Positions 47,642 through 57,115 of a stretch of DNA of 64,000 nucleotides are shown here, piece by piece. The translations under genes and the position numbers were made by a program. Below the pieces are notes generated by a model, which worked only from the letters and a program-made list of their open reading frames with translations, had not been told where the DNA came from and searched no databases. Each line of letters opens with the position of its first letter. Positions within the stretch are counted from its first letter, which is position 1. The stretch is from positions 1 through 64,000 of the forward strand of contig CAZZHG010000008.1 in assembly GCA_964653655.1 (NCBI GenBank), read 5' to 3'. Origin of the DNA: CAZZHG01 sp964653655. Its GTDB lineage: Bacteria; Bdellovibrionota; FAC87; UBA2466.

Positions 47642-48736
47642 ATGCGGTCGTATCTCCTCTTAATTCCGTGGCTTTGCTCGTTGGCCCAAGCCATCTCCCT
47701 GACCGACGTGAAGGCGAAGGCCTCCGGATGGAGCCGGCCCGAGGCGTTTCTCCAATACGTGAAGGATCTCGAGCCCGACCGCTTCGAAAGCTTCACGCTA
47801 ATCAAGAACAGCCGGAGCCGTCAGAAGTCGTCGCCCACCTACCCTCGCGCGCTCGTGTTCGGCAAAGACGCGAGTTTCGTTTTCGCCTTTAACGGTAGTT
47901 CAGTTCACAAGGGCTTCAACACGATCGAGATGTTTCAGTACGACTCGGCCGGGGAAAAATTCGCGTTCCATCAACTCGATTTTGCTTCCGGAAAAGGCGT
48001 GCTGTCGGAGGCCAATCCCAAGGATTGCCTCAAGTGCCACACGGCAAACCCGCATCCGCTCTGGGACGAGTACGACTTCTGGCCGACGGCCTTCGGGGCT
48101 TACGACGACTCCATCATCAATTTTTCGGGATTCGAGGGGCGGGAATATTTCGCCCTGCAGACAAAGCAGTACTTCGAATTCGGAGAGTTTCTATCCGTGG
48201 TGTCGGGCCATTCCCGCTATGAGTTTCTGAAATTTCCGCCGGGCTCGCCCGTCTCGCCTTACAGCATCCGCGAAAAGGGCGAGTACCACGAGCTTCGGCC
48301 CAACGGCCGGCTCACCGCCTTTCTCGTGCGCCAGCACGCGGCCCAAGTGTCCCGGCTGATCCTGGACCACCCGAAATCAGCGAAGATCGCGCCGAAGCTC
48401 ATGCGTATCTTTCTCGAGTGCGAGGAGAAAAAGAAGGGCGAGCCGTGGGCGGCTCCCGCGTTACTCGCGGAACTTGGCATCGGGCTCGACGAGTGGAGTC
48501 TCGTCTTTCAGCCGACGAAGTGGGGCTATAGCGAAGGCACTCGCAATCTATCGGACTTCGTCGCGACGTCTCTCTACAAGAAACTTCAGAAGACCTATCC
48601 GGCCCTTCCCTCTTTCCGTCCCGTGGGGGAAGTCGGCTACGACGAAAAGATCTACTTCGATGTGGGCGATGCCTACTACGAGAAGGGGGCCGAAGCGATC
48701 AAAGTGAAGCCCGCCTGCGACGCTTTGAAACCTTAG
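47642..48736 (+). CDS. Secreted protein with single CxxCH haem motif
   Basis: 364 residues from ATG 47642; signal peptide about 1-17 (MRSYLLLIPWLCSLAQA). One covalent haem-attachment motif CLKCHTANPHPLWDEYDFWP near residue 132, the remainder having no recognised cytochrome fold. Similar His-Pro-Leu-Trp-rich proteins exist in delta-type bacteria without assigned role. It could be a periplasmic electron carrier or haem sensor. It overlaps the convergent lipoprotein gene by 4 bp. Confidence 0.7.
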   Translation: MRSYLLLIPWLCSLAQAISLTDVKAKASGWSRPEAFLQYVKDLEPDRFESFTLIKNSRSRQKSSPTYPRALVFGKDASFVFAFNGSSVHKGFNTIEMFQYDSAGEKFAFHQLDFASGKGVLSEANPKDCLKCHTANPHPLWDEYDFWPTAFGAYDDSIINFSGFEGREYFALQTKQYFEFGEFLSVVSGHSRYEFLKFPPGSPVSPYSIREKGEYHELRPNGRLTAFLVRQHAAQVSRLILDHPKSAKIAPKLMRIFLECEEKKKGEPWAAPALLAELGIGLDEWSLVFQPTKWGYSEGTRNLSDFVATSLYKKLQKTYPALPSFRPVGEVGYDEKIYFDVGDAYYEKGAEAIKVKPACDALKP

Positions 48737-50439
48737 AGAGCGGGCGCTTCGGAAGTCTCGGGGCGCTCAATGCCCGCCACCTTATACTCCGCCCCACCCA
48801 GATGATAGATGTGGAGCCTCAGGGGAAACTTGTCGGGCGCGCCCTTTTTCCCGGCGGTCACATCCAGAATGAAATACTGCGGTTTGTCCTTCGTCGCTTT
48901 CGACTGAGGCAGCTTCACGCAAACGGAATCGGCCGCGGGGCGAAGGGAGAGGGCTAGATTGCCCTTCGGCGTGCTTCCGTCCCAAAAGGACGCCCAGTAA
49001 GCGCGGGTGTTCTTATCGGCTACTCCCGCGCGGACGGCGAGATCCCTCAGACAGACATCCCCTTTATCGAGCGTTGGATAAGAGAGCGGGGACAAGCGGC
49101 CCAAATATCTGGCGAGCACCTTCTTTCGACGCCCGAGAATCGCTTTTCGCAACTCACGGTCGAGCACCTTATTTTCGAGCTTCGCTTCATCGATGATCGC
49201 GTTCAATTGTTCCTCACCGAGATCGGCGATGATCCGGGCCATCCAGGCGGCGTCCTCTTCGCGCATGTTGGAGTACGCCGGCAGCGGATAGCCGTTGTGC
49301 CACTCGTCGGCGACGTAGTTCTCAGCGTTGTAGTAACCAAGCGTGGGGCCGGCGGGACCGAACTCGGCCCGGTCCCAGGGACGCTCGATCGTCCCGAGAG
49401 TCGCGAAATCGGCAAGCATGTGACCCATCTTCAGATAGAAGGTTTGTCCGTGGCGGCGGGACATTTCGTCGAAGGCCCAGATGCTGCCGAAGCAATCGCC
49501 GAAGTCGATGATGTTGTGTCTGACGTAACCCTTTCCCGTCTTCGGATTTTCGATCCACATCGTGAGTGAGTTCTGGTCGCGGGAATCGAAATGATTCGTC
49601 CAAGAAGACATGACGCCGCTGCCGCGTATTTCCCGGCGATCCTCGTGGTCGATGACGTCGTTCGGATCGTCGGGACGCGTGTCCTGATATCGCCACGGTC
49701 CAAGCGGCCTTCCGGGCAGAAACTCGCTCGCGAACCCTCGGACGAGCCCTTGCTTGTTCGGCTTCACGACGTCGAAGGCTTTTTGCACGTCGGCCTGGGT
49801 CATCGGCACCTTCACGCCTTCCGCGTTCTTGATGGTGGCTTTCGGCGACAGCTTCAAGGTTTTCGGATCGAAGTAGAAAACCTGGTTGCACGGCGCCGGG
49901 TAGCCGACGGCGTGATAGATTTTCGAGCCGATGACGTCGGCGGAAGTCGCACGCTCGGGTTGATCGGCGCCGTCGAATTTGAAGAAGTACTTCTTGCCGG
50001 TCTTTGTTTTGATGAGAAAGCCGGGGTTGAGTCCGTCAGGTTTTCCGCCGGTGACCTCGAAGGGTCCTTTCGGGTCGATGATTTCCTCGCAGGATCCCTT
50101 CGCGGCTTCCGCCGGCGTGGGAATGTGGCGGCTCATCCGGTTTGTAAACCACGAGGAGTCGGGCACCTCGTCCCAGGCGTTCACGTTCTTCGCTCTTCCG
50201 GCGACTTCGAACGCAAATACGCGGGGCATGGGACGCAAAAATGTGTGATCGAAAACTTCCCAAAAAGTCGCGGGCTCGTACTCCTCAGGGGCGGGCGAAA
50301 ATTCGCGAAAGTCCCCCTCGTCCACCCAAAGGGGATCCTTTAATGGAAAACGGCCCTGCCCTGTCGAGCAAGATAGAACCAGCAGGGCCACGCCCGCGCT
50401 AGAAAGCGCGAGTCGCGCCGATGAGAAAACGGAACTCAT
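48733..50439 (-). CDS. Lipoprotein with possible atypical kinase fold
   Basis: 568 residues. Lipobox LLVLSC (Cys about 24). Residues about 135-360 have features of protein-kinase-like enzymes: a beta-strand Lys in TGKKYFFKFDGAD, a Glu-containing helix in ADVIGSKIYHAVG, SRDQNSL that could be a catalytic loop (Asp, Asn), and NIIDFGDCFGS with a DFG-like triplet. I infer an extracytoplasmic HipA/FAM20-like fold; this needs structural comparison. It overlaps the upstream barrel gene by 41 bp, so the two are coupled. Confidence 0.6.
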   Translation of the reverse strand: MSSVFSSARLALSSAGVALLVLSCSTGQGRFPLKDPLWVDEGDFREFSPAPEEYEPATFWEVFDHTFLRPMPRVFAFEVAGRAKNVNAWDEVPDSSWFTNRMSRHIPTPAEAAKGSCEEIIDPKGPFEVTGGKPDGLNPGFLIKTKTGKKYFFKFDGADQPERATSADVIGSKIYHAVGYPAPCNQVFYFDPKTLKLSPKATIKNAEGVKVPMTQADVQKAFDVVKPNKQGLVRGFASEFLPGRPLGPWRYQDTRPDDPNDVIDHEDRREIRGSGVMSSWTNHFDSRDQNSLTMWIENPKTGKGYVRHNIIDFGDCFGSIWAFDEMSRRHGQTFYLKMGHMLADFATLGTIERPWDRAEFGPAGPTLGYYNAENYVADEWHNGYPLPAYSNMREEDAAWMARIIADLGEEQLNAIIDEAKLENKVLDRELRKAILGRRKKVLARYLGRLSPLSYPTLDKGDVCLRDLAVRAGVADKNTRAYWASFWDGSTPKGNLALSLRPAADSVCVKLPQSKATKDKPQYFILDVTAGKKGAPDKFPLRLHIYHLGGAEYKVAGIERPETSEAPAL

Positions 50440-51748
50440 TGAACGCTCCCCCTTGATCGAAGGGCTTGGAACCGAAAGCGAGGGTCAGGGAAAAAGTGGA
50501 TTCCGCCTCCGTGGGCGCCTTCATCCCGATGCCGAAACTCTTTCTCAACCGATCCCACTTGAAACCGCCGAGATCGCGCTGAAACACATTGCCCACTTCG
50601 AAGTTGGTGAACCCGTCGAGAAAGGACCAGATGGGCCAGCGGTACTCGAGGGTCGCAGCGAAGGCGCTTTCGTCTACGAGGCGCGCATCCCGGAACCCGA
50701 GCATCGGGCGATCGCCGCCGAGATGAACCAACTCGGTGAAAGGAACCGGATTGGCGTTTCCGCCCGTCGGCCTCACGAAATGCGTGTCCACCGTGAGACT
50801 GAGTACCCGAAAGCGTTTGTTGAAGGCGACGAATCCAGTCAGGCTTCCGCCATAGGTTACCCAACCGCTACGCAGTTTTCCCCGGAGCGAAAAGGCGTGC
50901 TCAAGGGAAAGATTGGCGCGCACCCCGGCAAGCTCGATGGGACGCGAAGCTTTGTCTCCCCACCCGATCTCGGCGAGCTGACGAAAAGCGGTGTAACCCC
51001 CGAACCCGGGAGGCGCAGGGAACGCGCCAGCCGCGATTTTGGCGAGGATGCCCGGGTCGTTGCAGCAAAGCCCATCGGCAAAGTCCGCGGCCCGGACCCC
51101 GAGCTCGACGCGGTACCAGCCGCGCCTCGGAACTTCGTTCCGATAGCCGAGCGAGACTTCCATCTTACGAAGCTGAAAGCGGGAGCGATCGGAGTTGAGC
51201 GTGTTCCAGCCCACCCCGTGAAAGATGAGGTCCGGCCGCTGGTTCCATTGCACGTTCGAAGTAAGCCCGGAGTGGGTATCGAGCTGAACGCGATCCGAAA
51301 CTCCGAGACCGTAGTAACGAGAACCTCCATAGGCCGCGTCCACGCTGAACTTGTGCCGGGGCCACGGAAACTCTTTACCGACGAAGTGCAGGCCCAGACT
51401 CGGGCGGAACCCGAAATCGACGAGAATCGTCGGGTAGAAGACGAATTGTTGCTGCTCTCCGAAGGAGAAAAAGCTCACGATCTGGGTCGGAAGCTTGTTT
51501 TTCTCGGCGTAGCGGCCGAAGTTGTTCACCGGCCAGCGGATCAGATATTCGGTGGCGAGAAACGCGGGAAAGAGCGCGACTCTCGGAATCCAAAGAAGCT
51601 TTTCGCCGGTGGTTTGCGGTTCGTCGGGCCGCCCGTCGTAGTCTGGAACGGGCCGCGGCTCGGGGCGGGAATCCGCCGCTTTCAGTTGGGGCGCCGACCA
51701 CAGGGTAAGCACTAGGACCAGGGCGCCGATTTTGGACATTCTTAACAT
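50399..51748 (-). CDS. BamA/TamA-type outer-membrane barrel protein
   Basis: 449 residues (alternative start at the second Met, 51739). Signal peptide about 1-24. No POTRA repeats are seen. The C-terminal two thirds are strand-rich with late motifs typical of D15/surface-antigen barrels (HLGGDRPMLGFRDARLVDES, FEVGNVFQRDLGGF) and a terminal Phe (GATRAF). Probably a 16-strand Omp85-like or related barrel. The following lipoprotein gene starts inside its 3' end, suggesting the two proteins work together at the cell surface. Confidence 0.72.
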   Translation of the reverse strand: MLRMSKIGALVLVLTLWSAPQLKAADSRPEPRPVPDYDGRPDEPQTTGEKLLWIPRVALFPAFLATEYLIRWPVNNFGRYAEKNKLPTQIVSFFSFGEQQQFVFYPTILVDFGFRPSLGLHFVGKEFPWPRHKFSVDAAYGGSRYYGLGVSDRVQLDTHSGLTSNVQWNQRPDLIFHGVGWNTLNSDRSRFQLRKMEVSLGYRNEVPRRGWYRVELGVRAADFADGLCCNDPGILAKIAAGAFPAPPGFGGYTAFRQLAEIGWGDKASRPIELAGVRANLSLEHAFSLRGKLRSGWVTYGGSLTGFVAFNKRFRVLSLTVDTHFVRPTGGNANPVPFTELVHLGGDRPMLGFRDARLVDESAFAATLEYRWPIWSFLDGFTNFEVGNVFQRDLGGFKWDRLRKSFGIGMKAPTEAESTFSLTLAFGSKPFDQGGAFNEFRFLIGATRAF

Positions 51749-51783
51749 TTTAGTGGGAAGCCGCTATTCTGGAAACTCCTCAC

Positions 51784-52635
51784 ATGCTCGTTTCTTCTCG
51801 ATGGCCCGTTCTCTTTCTCGTCATTGCCCTTGCCCTGCCTTATCCGGCATCCGCGAAAGTAGCGCGTAACGACAATTACACCGACTTCAGCAACACCCAG
51901 TTCGGCCTGCTGTCGGGAATGGCGGTGGCCAACCTCCTACTCGCCTTGCAGGACCCTCCGGACACCGCCCGGTGGAACGGCGGCATTCTCTTCGACGGTC
52001 CCGTGCGAAGCGCTCTTCGGCTCGACACGCGCGACGCGCGGGATCGGATCGGAACCGTGGGTGACATCATGCTGTATTCCCTGGTCGCTTATCCGGGCGT
52101 GGTCGACGCGGGTCTAGACGCCGGACTCTCTCAAAAGGACGGCCACATCGCCTCCCAGATGTTTTTCGCCAACACCCAGGCTTTCCTTTTAACCGGGCTC
52201 GCGGTGCTGCTATTCAAACAGGTCGCCGCGAGAAACCGACCCTATCAAGGGGAGTGCGCAAGCGACCCAAATTACGACAGCGGCTGCAACCGGGGCGAAA
52301 GCCGCGTGAGTTTCTTCAGCGGCCACACGGCTTTTTCGTTCACCGGAGCGGGACTCATCTGCGCGCATCATAAGGGGCTGGATCTCGCGGGAGGGATGAC
52401 CCCCTGTTACATCTCGATCGGTGCGGCATTTCTCGTCGGCTTGACGCGCATTCTCGCCGACCGGCACTACGCCTCGGATGTTTTGGTGGGGGCGGTCGTG
52501 GGTTGGCTATCCGGATACACCATGACGCGATCGGCTCATTACTCGTCGGGGCCGAGTACCGGCGGCCCGAACGCGATGGTCATGCCCAACTTTCAGAATC
52601 AAGGCCTCGGGCTCACCTTCAGTTTTGGACTCTAA
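51784..52635 (+). CDS. PAP2-family membrane/periplasmic phosphatase
   Basis: 283 residues with signal peptide about 1-24. All three PAP2 motifs are present: KQVAARNRPYQ (KxxxxxxRP), FFSGHTAFSFTG (SGH) and RILADRHYASDVLVG (SRxxxxxHxxxD variant). Hydrophobic helices near 100-120, 150-165, 205-225 and 240-255. It likely dephosphorylates lipid phosphates such as undecaprenyl diphosphate or phosphatidate. Divergent from the barrel operon. Confidence 0.88.
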   Translation: MLVSSRWPVLFLVIALALPYPASAKVARNDNYTDFSNTQFGLLSGMAVANLLLALQDPPDTARWNGGILFDGPVRSALRLDTRDARDRIGTVGDIMLYSLVAYPGVVDAGLDAGLSQKDGHIASQMFFANTQAFLLTGLAVLLFKQVAARNRPYQGECASDPNYDSGCNRGESRVSFFSGHTAFSFTGAGLICAHHKGLDLAGGMTPCYISIGAAFLVGLTRILADRHYASDVLVGAVVGWLSGYTMTRSAHYSSGPSTGGPNAMVMPNFQNQGLGLTFSFGL

Positions 52636-52667
52636 AGCCGCCCGGGCTTACAATAGATAAATCCCCT

Positions 52668-53969
52668 ATGACAAATTCTATCCGCGCCCTGGATCGCGAC
52701 TCCGCGAAAAAGGTCGGTCTGCTCTTTCTATTCTTCTTTTTGGTCATCGCCGCGTTTTGGACGCTGAAGCCCCTCAGGACTTCCAGCGTGATCAAAGCCT
52801 TCGGCCCTGACTACTACCCGCTGTTCAAACAGGGTTTCATCTTCTTCGTGCCCCTCGTCATGGGCCTCTTCACTTCGATGACCTGCTACCTCAATCGGGA
52901 GCAGATGGTTTACTTCTTCGTGGGCCTTTTCCTCGCCACGAGTTGGACGTTCTGGGGTTTCTTCGAGTTCGCCGACGCTCCCGCCGTGAAAATTCTCTTC
53001 TATTTCTTCGTCGACGCTTACATCACGCTGATGGTCGTTCTCTTTTTCTCCTACATGAGCGACATCTTCCAGCCGGAGGAAGCAAAGAAATACTACGGCA
53101 TCATCGGCATGGGCGGGCTTCTCGGCGGAATCGCGGGCTCCGCCGTCTCGGGCTGGGCGAGCGAGACGCTCGGAAACCACATCATCCTCACGATCACGCT
53201 CTTTCTGGTTCCGATTTGCCTTATCGTCCGAAGCCTCAAGGACATCATTCCTCCCATGAATCGGGCCACCATCTGCCCTCCCGAGGGAAGAAGCGCGTAC
53301 AAACGATTCACCGAGGGCATGGTTCTGTGCTTCAACTCGAAGTACCTGATGGCGATCGCGCTCATCGTCGGTCTCTACGAAGTCATGAGCACGGTCATCG
53401 ACTACCAGTTCACCGCGATGGCCGACGCCCAGTACACGGACCGTTCCCAGATGGCGGCGTTCCAGGGACAGGTCGCCTTCTGGTCGAGCGTGGCCTCGCT
53501 GGTAATTCAGCTCTTTTTGACGACGTGGGTACTTCGCTCGAAGGGCGTCTTCGCGGCCCTTATCATTCTGCCCGCGCTTCTGCTTACGGGATCCTCGGCC
53601 TTTCTGCTCTTCCCGGTTCTAGGAGTGATCGCGGTTACCACCGCGGGGGACGCGGCGTTTTCCTACTCCATAAATCAGATCTCGAAGGAAGTGCTCTACG
53701 TTCCGCTCGACAGCGTCGCCCGTTTCAAGAGTAAGGCCTTCATCGACATGTTTGTTCAGCGCGGAGCCAAAGCGGCGGGCGCCGTCGTGCTCATGGCCTA
53801 CACGCTCTACTTTTCGAAACGAGGAGTCTCGCCCCAGGTGCTCATGATTCTCAACCTCGCCTGCGGCGCCGCCTGGGTCGCGGCCGTCGTCTACGTGAGC
53901 AAGAAGTTCAACGAGTTTTCCGTCACCGCCGAAAAGGGCGAGGAAGTCCATCTCAGCAAAGCTTCCTGA
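52668..53969 (+). CDS. Nucleotide (ATP/ADP-type) translocase, Tlc/NTT family
   Basis: 433 residues from ATG 52668. About 11-12 transmembrane helices. The N-terminal LFLFFFLVIAAFWTLKPLRTS and later YYGIIGMGGLLGGIAGSAVS and DAAFSYSINQISKEVLYVPL match the Npt/Tlc family, whose members import or exchange nucleotides. Characterised examples occur in intracellular bacteria and plastids; related proteins of unknown substrate occur in other bacteria. In a predator-like lineage it would suit uptake of host nucleotides (inference). Confidence 0.85.
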   Translation: MTNSIRALDRDSAKKVGLLFLFFFLVIAAFWTLKPLRTSSVIKAFGPDYYPLFKQGFIFFVPLVMGLFTSMTCYLNREQMVYFFVGLFLATSWTFWGFFEFADAPAVKILFYFFVDAYITLMVVLFFSYMSDIFQPEEAKKYYGIIGMGGLLGGIAGSAVSGWASETLGNHIILTITLFLVPICLIVRSLKDIIPPMNRATICPPEGRSAYKRFTEGMVLCFNSKYLMAIALIVGLYEVMSTVIDYQFTAMADAQYTDRSQMAAFQGQVAFWSSVASLVIQLFLTTWVLRSKGVFAALIILPALLLTGSSAFLLFPVLGVIAVTTAGDAAFSYSINQISKEVLYVPLDSVARFKSKAFIDMFVQRGAKAAGAVVLMAYTLYFSKRGVSPQVLMILNLACGAAWVAAVVYVSKKFNEFSVTAEKGEEVHLSKAS

Positions 53970-54010
53970 GTCCTTTGCCGCCCGTCCGCAATTGAGCTAG
54001 CCTTTGGCTC

Positions 54011-54418
54011 ATGGGCTCACTACTTCGCAACTTCGCTCTCGCTTACTCCGCCGGAACTCTCGGCGGCATCGCCAACTATTTGTTCGGTGTACTGATGGGG
54101 TCGCTCGGAGTGATGGCGGCTCTCAAGATAAACCTTCCCGCGGGCCCGATGCCGCTGGCCCTCTACAACAAGATGGTCTGGGGCGGGATCTGGGGAGCGT
54201 TACTTTTTCTTCCCGTCGGCGGAAACATCTTCGTCCGCGGCTTCTGGCTCGGTCTCGCGCCGACCTTGGTCGCAGGTCTGGTCGTGCTTCCGGCGAAGCT
54301 CAACAAGGGCTACTTCGCCGTCGACATCAGCCCGCTCATGCCAATCGTCGTCATTCTCTTCAACTGGGTATGGGGAATCGTGACCGTCTGGTCGGCCCAG
54401 ATGATGGGCCTAAGATAA
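54011..54418 (+). CDS. Four-helix inner-membrane protein
   Basis: 135 residues; hydrophobic helices near 10-35, 55-72, 76-96 and 108-128 with small-residue packing (GGIANYLFGVLMG). No named family recognised by sight. Ends overlapping the convergent hydrolase gene by 9 bp. Confidence 0.65.
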   Translation: MGSLLRNFALAYSAGTLGGIANYLFGVLMGSLGVMAALKINLPAGPMPLALYNKMVWGGIWGALLFLPVGGNIFVRGFWLGLAPTLVAGLVVLPAKLNKGYFAVDISPLMPIVVILFNWVWGIVTVWSAQMMGLR

Positions 54419-55039
54419 GAACGGGTTTTCCCGCTTTTCCTCGCCGATTTTCGTCGTGGGCCCGTGGCCCGGAAACACCCGGAGATCGTCTTCCAAGACG
54501 AAAAGCCTCTCCTTGATGGATTTCAGAAGCTGCCGGCCGTCTCCGCCCCAGAGATCCGCGCGCCCGATGCTGCGCCAAAACAAAGTATCTCCGGAGTAAA
54601 CCGATTCATTCCCGTCCTGAAGCTTGTAGCAAATGCTGCCGGGGCTGTGGCCGGGGGTGTGAATCACTTCGAGCTTGTGATCGCCGAATTCGAGAATCTC
54701 CCCGTCGGCGACGAACTTCTCGACCGCGGCCGGATCGTCGAACTCGAAACCGAACATGTTTCCCTGTTTTTTCAGTGCATTCCAAAGGGGCTCGTCGTCT
54801 TTGTGAAGCGTTACGGTGCCGCCCTTCGAAGCTTTCACCTTCGCCGTCGCCCCGAAGTGATCGAAGTGCGCATGAGTATGGAGCAGGTATTTGACCTTGA
54901 GGTTGGGCTCGCCGAGAGCCTTCAAGATTTTTTCCGGCTCGTCGCCGGGGTCGATTAGCACGGCTTCGCCGGTACGCTCGCAGGCGAGAAGCATGCAGTT
55001 GCACTGAAGTGGTCCCACGACGATGTTTTTCTGAATCAT
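54410..55039 (-). CDS. Metallo-beta-lactamase-fold hydrolase (glyoxalase II-like)
   Basis: 209 residues from ATG 55039, which overlaps the dusB stop (ATGA). Metal ligands: HTHAHFDHFG, HTPGHSPGS, YSGDTLF, and VFPGHGPTT. The pattern equals the YcbL/glyoxalase II-like branch, hydrolysing thioesters such as S-lactoylglutathione or related compounds. No second domain. Confidence 0.9.
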   Translation of the reverse strand: MIQKNIVVGPLQCNCMLLACERTGEAVLIDPGDEPEKILKALGEPNLKVKYLLHTHAHFDHFGATAKVKASKGGTVTLHKDDEPLWNALKKQGNMFGFEFDDPAAVEKFVADGEILEFGDHKLEVIHTPGHSPGSICYKLQDGNESVYSGDTLFWRSIGRADLWGGDGRQLLKSIKERLFVLEDDLRVFPGHGPTTKIGEEKRENPFLS

Positions 55040-56049
55040 CCGTGCCCTCCCATGAGAAAGGGTTGCCCGTCGTCCACGCGCACGTGGCGCGAGTACTTGT
55101 CGAAGTATTCGAGACAAAATCCGCGAAGCTCGTCCACGTCTTCCGTCTGAAAAATCCGCTTACGAAAGTGGGAGGAGCCGGGGTAGCCGGCCGCATACCA
55201 CGCCATGAATTTCTTGAGGGAGAGAAAGGCGCGGGCCTTTCCCTTGTGCTCGATGGCGAGATCGAAGTGCCGCCCCACGAGCGTCGCGAAATCTTCCCTT
55301 TCCGCCTGGTCGTCCAGAATCTCGCGGAAGAGCCACGGATTTTTCAAAACCCCGCGCCCGATCATGACGGCGTGGCAGTAACCTTCCTCGATGCGCCTTT
55401 TGGCGTCGGCCGCGGTCAGGATGTCGCCGTTGCCGAGAATGGGAATCGGGCTTTCCACCGAAACTGAACGGATGAGTTCCCAGTCGGCCTGTCCGGTGTA
55501 CCCTTGCGCGCGGGTGCGGCCGTGAATCGCGACCCACGCCACACCGGCCTTCGCGGCGGCGAGAACGACCTCTTTGACGTTGCGGTTGCTGTCGTCCCAG
55601 CCGGTGCGCACCTTGATGGTGAGCGGAATGGTGAGCCGTTCCTTGATGCGCGTGAGAAGGTCTCCCATCGCGTCCGGATCCCTCAGCCACGCGGCTCCCG
55701 CTCCGTCGCACACGACTTTCTTCACGGGGCAGCCGAAGTTGATGTCCACGAAGTCGGCGCCCTTGTCCTCGACGATCTTCGCCGCTTCCACCATCGTCTC
55801 GACTTTGCCGCCGAAAATCTGAATGCCGACCGGCCGCTCCGCTTCGCCGAAGCGCATGAGATCGAGCGTCTTCTGCCCGCCGCGGATGAGTCCCTCGGAG
55901 GAAATCAGCTCCGAAACGACGACCTGGGCGCCGAGACTTCGGATGAGCGTGCGAAAGGTGATGTCCGTGATCCCCGCCATGGGCGCCATGACGTAACGGA
56001 GATCTCCGTAACGTTCGCGGAAAAGGGAAATGGGGGGAAGGGCGGCCAT
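55036..56049 (-). CDS. dusB: tRNA-dihydrouridine synthase B-like
   Basis: 337 residues. FMN-dependent TIM-barrel: APMAGITDITFR at the start, INFGCPVKKVVC with the catalytic Cys near 101, IHGRTRAQGYTG and GNGDILTAADAK, then MIGRGVLKNPWLF. It reduces uridine in tRNA D-loops. DusB subtype is by resemblance. Coupled to the downstream metallo-hydrolase gene. Confidence 0.93.
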   Translation of the reverse strand: MAALPPISLFRERYGDLRYVMAPMAGITDITFRTLIRSLGAQVVVSELISSEGLIRGGQKTLDLMRFGEAERPVGIQIFGGKVETMVEAAKIVEDKGADFVDINFGCPVKKVVCDGAGAAWLRDPDAMGDLLTRIKERLTIPLTIKVRTGWDDSNRNVKEVVLAAAKAGVAWVAIHGRTRAQGYTGQADWELIRSVSVESPIPILGNGDILTAADAKRRIEEGYCHAVMIGRGVLKNPWLFREILDDQAEREDFATLVGRHFDLAIEHKGKARAFLSLKKFMAWYAAGYPGSSHFRKRIFQTEDVDELRGFCLEYFDKYSRHVRVDDGQPFLMGGHG

Positions 56050-56106
56050 CGCGGCAACCTATCACAAGAGGGCTGGCGGGATCACCATCGGGTTAAATTA
56101 TTGAAT

Positions 56107-57069
56107 TTAGGCTTCTTTTTGCCTGCGCCGACGCTCTTTCGGGTGCGCCTTCTCGTAAGACTTCTTCAGTCGGGCCAGATCCACCTGAGTGTACTTCTGA
56201 GTCGTCACGAGCGAACGATGGCCGAGAAGCTCCTGAATCTCGCGAAGACCGGCACCGCCCGACAGCAGATGGGTCGCGCAGGAATGCCGCAAAGTGTGCG
56301 GAGTCACCTTCGCGCCGACCGGCCCGAGAATCTCAATCGCAAAACGTTGCAAGCTTCTCTGCGTGCTTCGAACGGTGAAACGGCCGCCGCGGGCGTTGAG
56401 AAAAAGCGGAGTGTCCACGCCGTGCTTTTGCATCTGCGGAACCGAATCGATGTAATCGCGCAGCGCCACCTGGCAATGACGGCCGATCGGAACGACTCGC
56501 TCCTTGCTTCCCTTACCGAGCACCTTGATGAAGCCGTTACGCAAGTCCACGACCTCGTAGGTGAGCCCGATCAGCTCGGAAACGCGAATCCCCGTCGAGT
56601 AAAGCAGCTCCACGATCGCCCGCATGCGCTTGTTCGGAAGGCGATCGTTTGGAATGTTGTCGAGAAGCTGAATCACCTCCTCGGGTTTGAGTACCGTCGG
56701 GAGCTTCTCGTGGGGCTTCGGCAGCGAAATGAGTTTCGCCACGTTCTTCTTGATGTAGCCCTCGCGGTGGAGGAACTTCAGAAAGCCTTTGATGACGCTC
56801 AACCGCCGCGACACCGTGGTCCGCTCGTACTGCTTCATCTCGTGGGAGACGAAGTCCCGAAGCAGTTTGAGGTCGGTCATTCGATCGAGAATCGGCTCGG
56901 CTTCTTTATGGGTGAACAGGAACTTCAGCCAGTGGCGGAGATCGATCTGATAGTTGATGAGTCTATGGCGGCTGGAACGGCGCTCCCCTTCCAGGTAGGC
57001 GAGATAATCCTTCACCATCGCCGGTACCGGAATCGAAGGTTCCTCGGAAAAGAGATCTCGCTCGGCCAT
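56107..57069 (-). CDS. XerC/XerD-type tyrosine recombinase
   Basis: 320 residues from ATG 57069. N-terminal SAM-like DNA-binding domain (YLAYLEGERRSSRHRL). Catalytic residues: R in STGIRVSELIGL, K near KGSKERVVPIG, H-x-x-R in HTLRHSCATHLLSGG, H in LGHRSLVTTQ and the nucleophile Tyr in KYTQVDL. Length and tight fit to Xer proteins suggest chromosome-dimer resolution rather than a mobile element; no element ends are seen around it. Confidence 0.93.
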   Translation of the reverse strand: MAERDLFSEEPSIPVPAMVKDYLAYLEGERRSSRHRLINYQIDLRHWLKFLFTHKEAEPILDRMTDLKLLRDFVSHEMKQYERTTVSRRLSVIKGFLKFLHREGYIKKNVAKLISLPKPHEKLPTVLKPEEVIQLLDNIPNDRLPNKRMRAIVELLYSTGIRVSELIGLTYEVVDLRNGFIKVLGKGSKERVVPIGRHCQVALRDYIDSVPQMQKHGVDTPLFLNARGGRFTVRSTQRSLQRFAIEILGPVGAKVTPHTLRHSCATHLLSGGAGLREIQELLGHRSLVTTQKYTQVDLARLKKSYEKAHPKERRRRQKEA

Positions 57070-57115
57070 CGAGCCCAATATAGCAATCCAGCCCAGGGAA
57101 AGATAGAATTGCGCC

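Noticed and set aside
56107..57069. Tyrosine recombinase as sign of an integrated element
   Set aside because: It has Xer-like length and motifs, lies among housekeeping genes, and no attachment-site repeats or cargo genes are visible.
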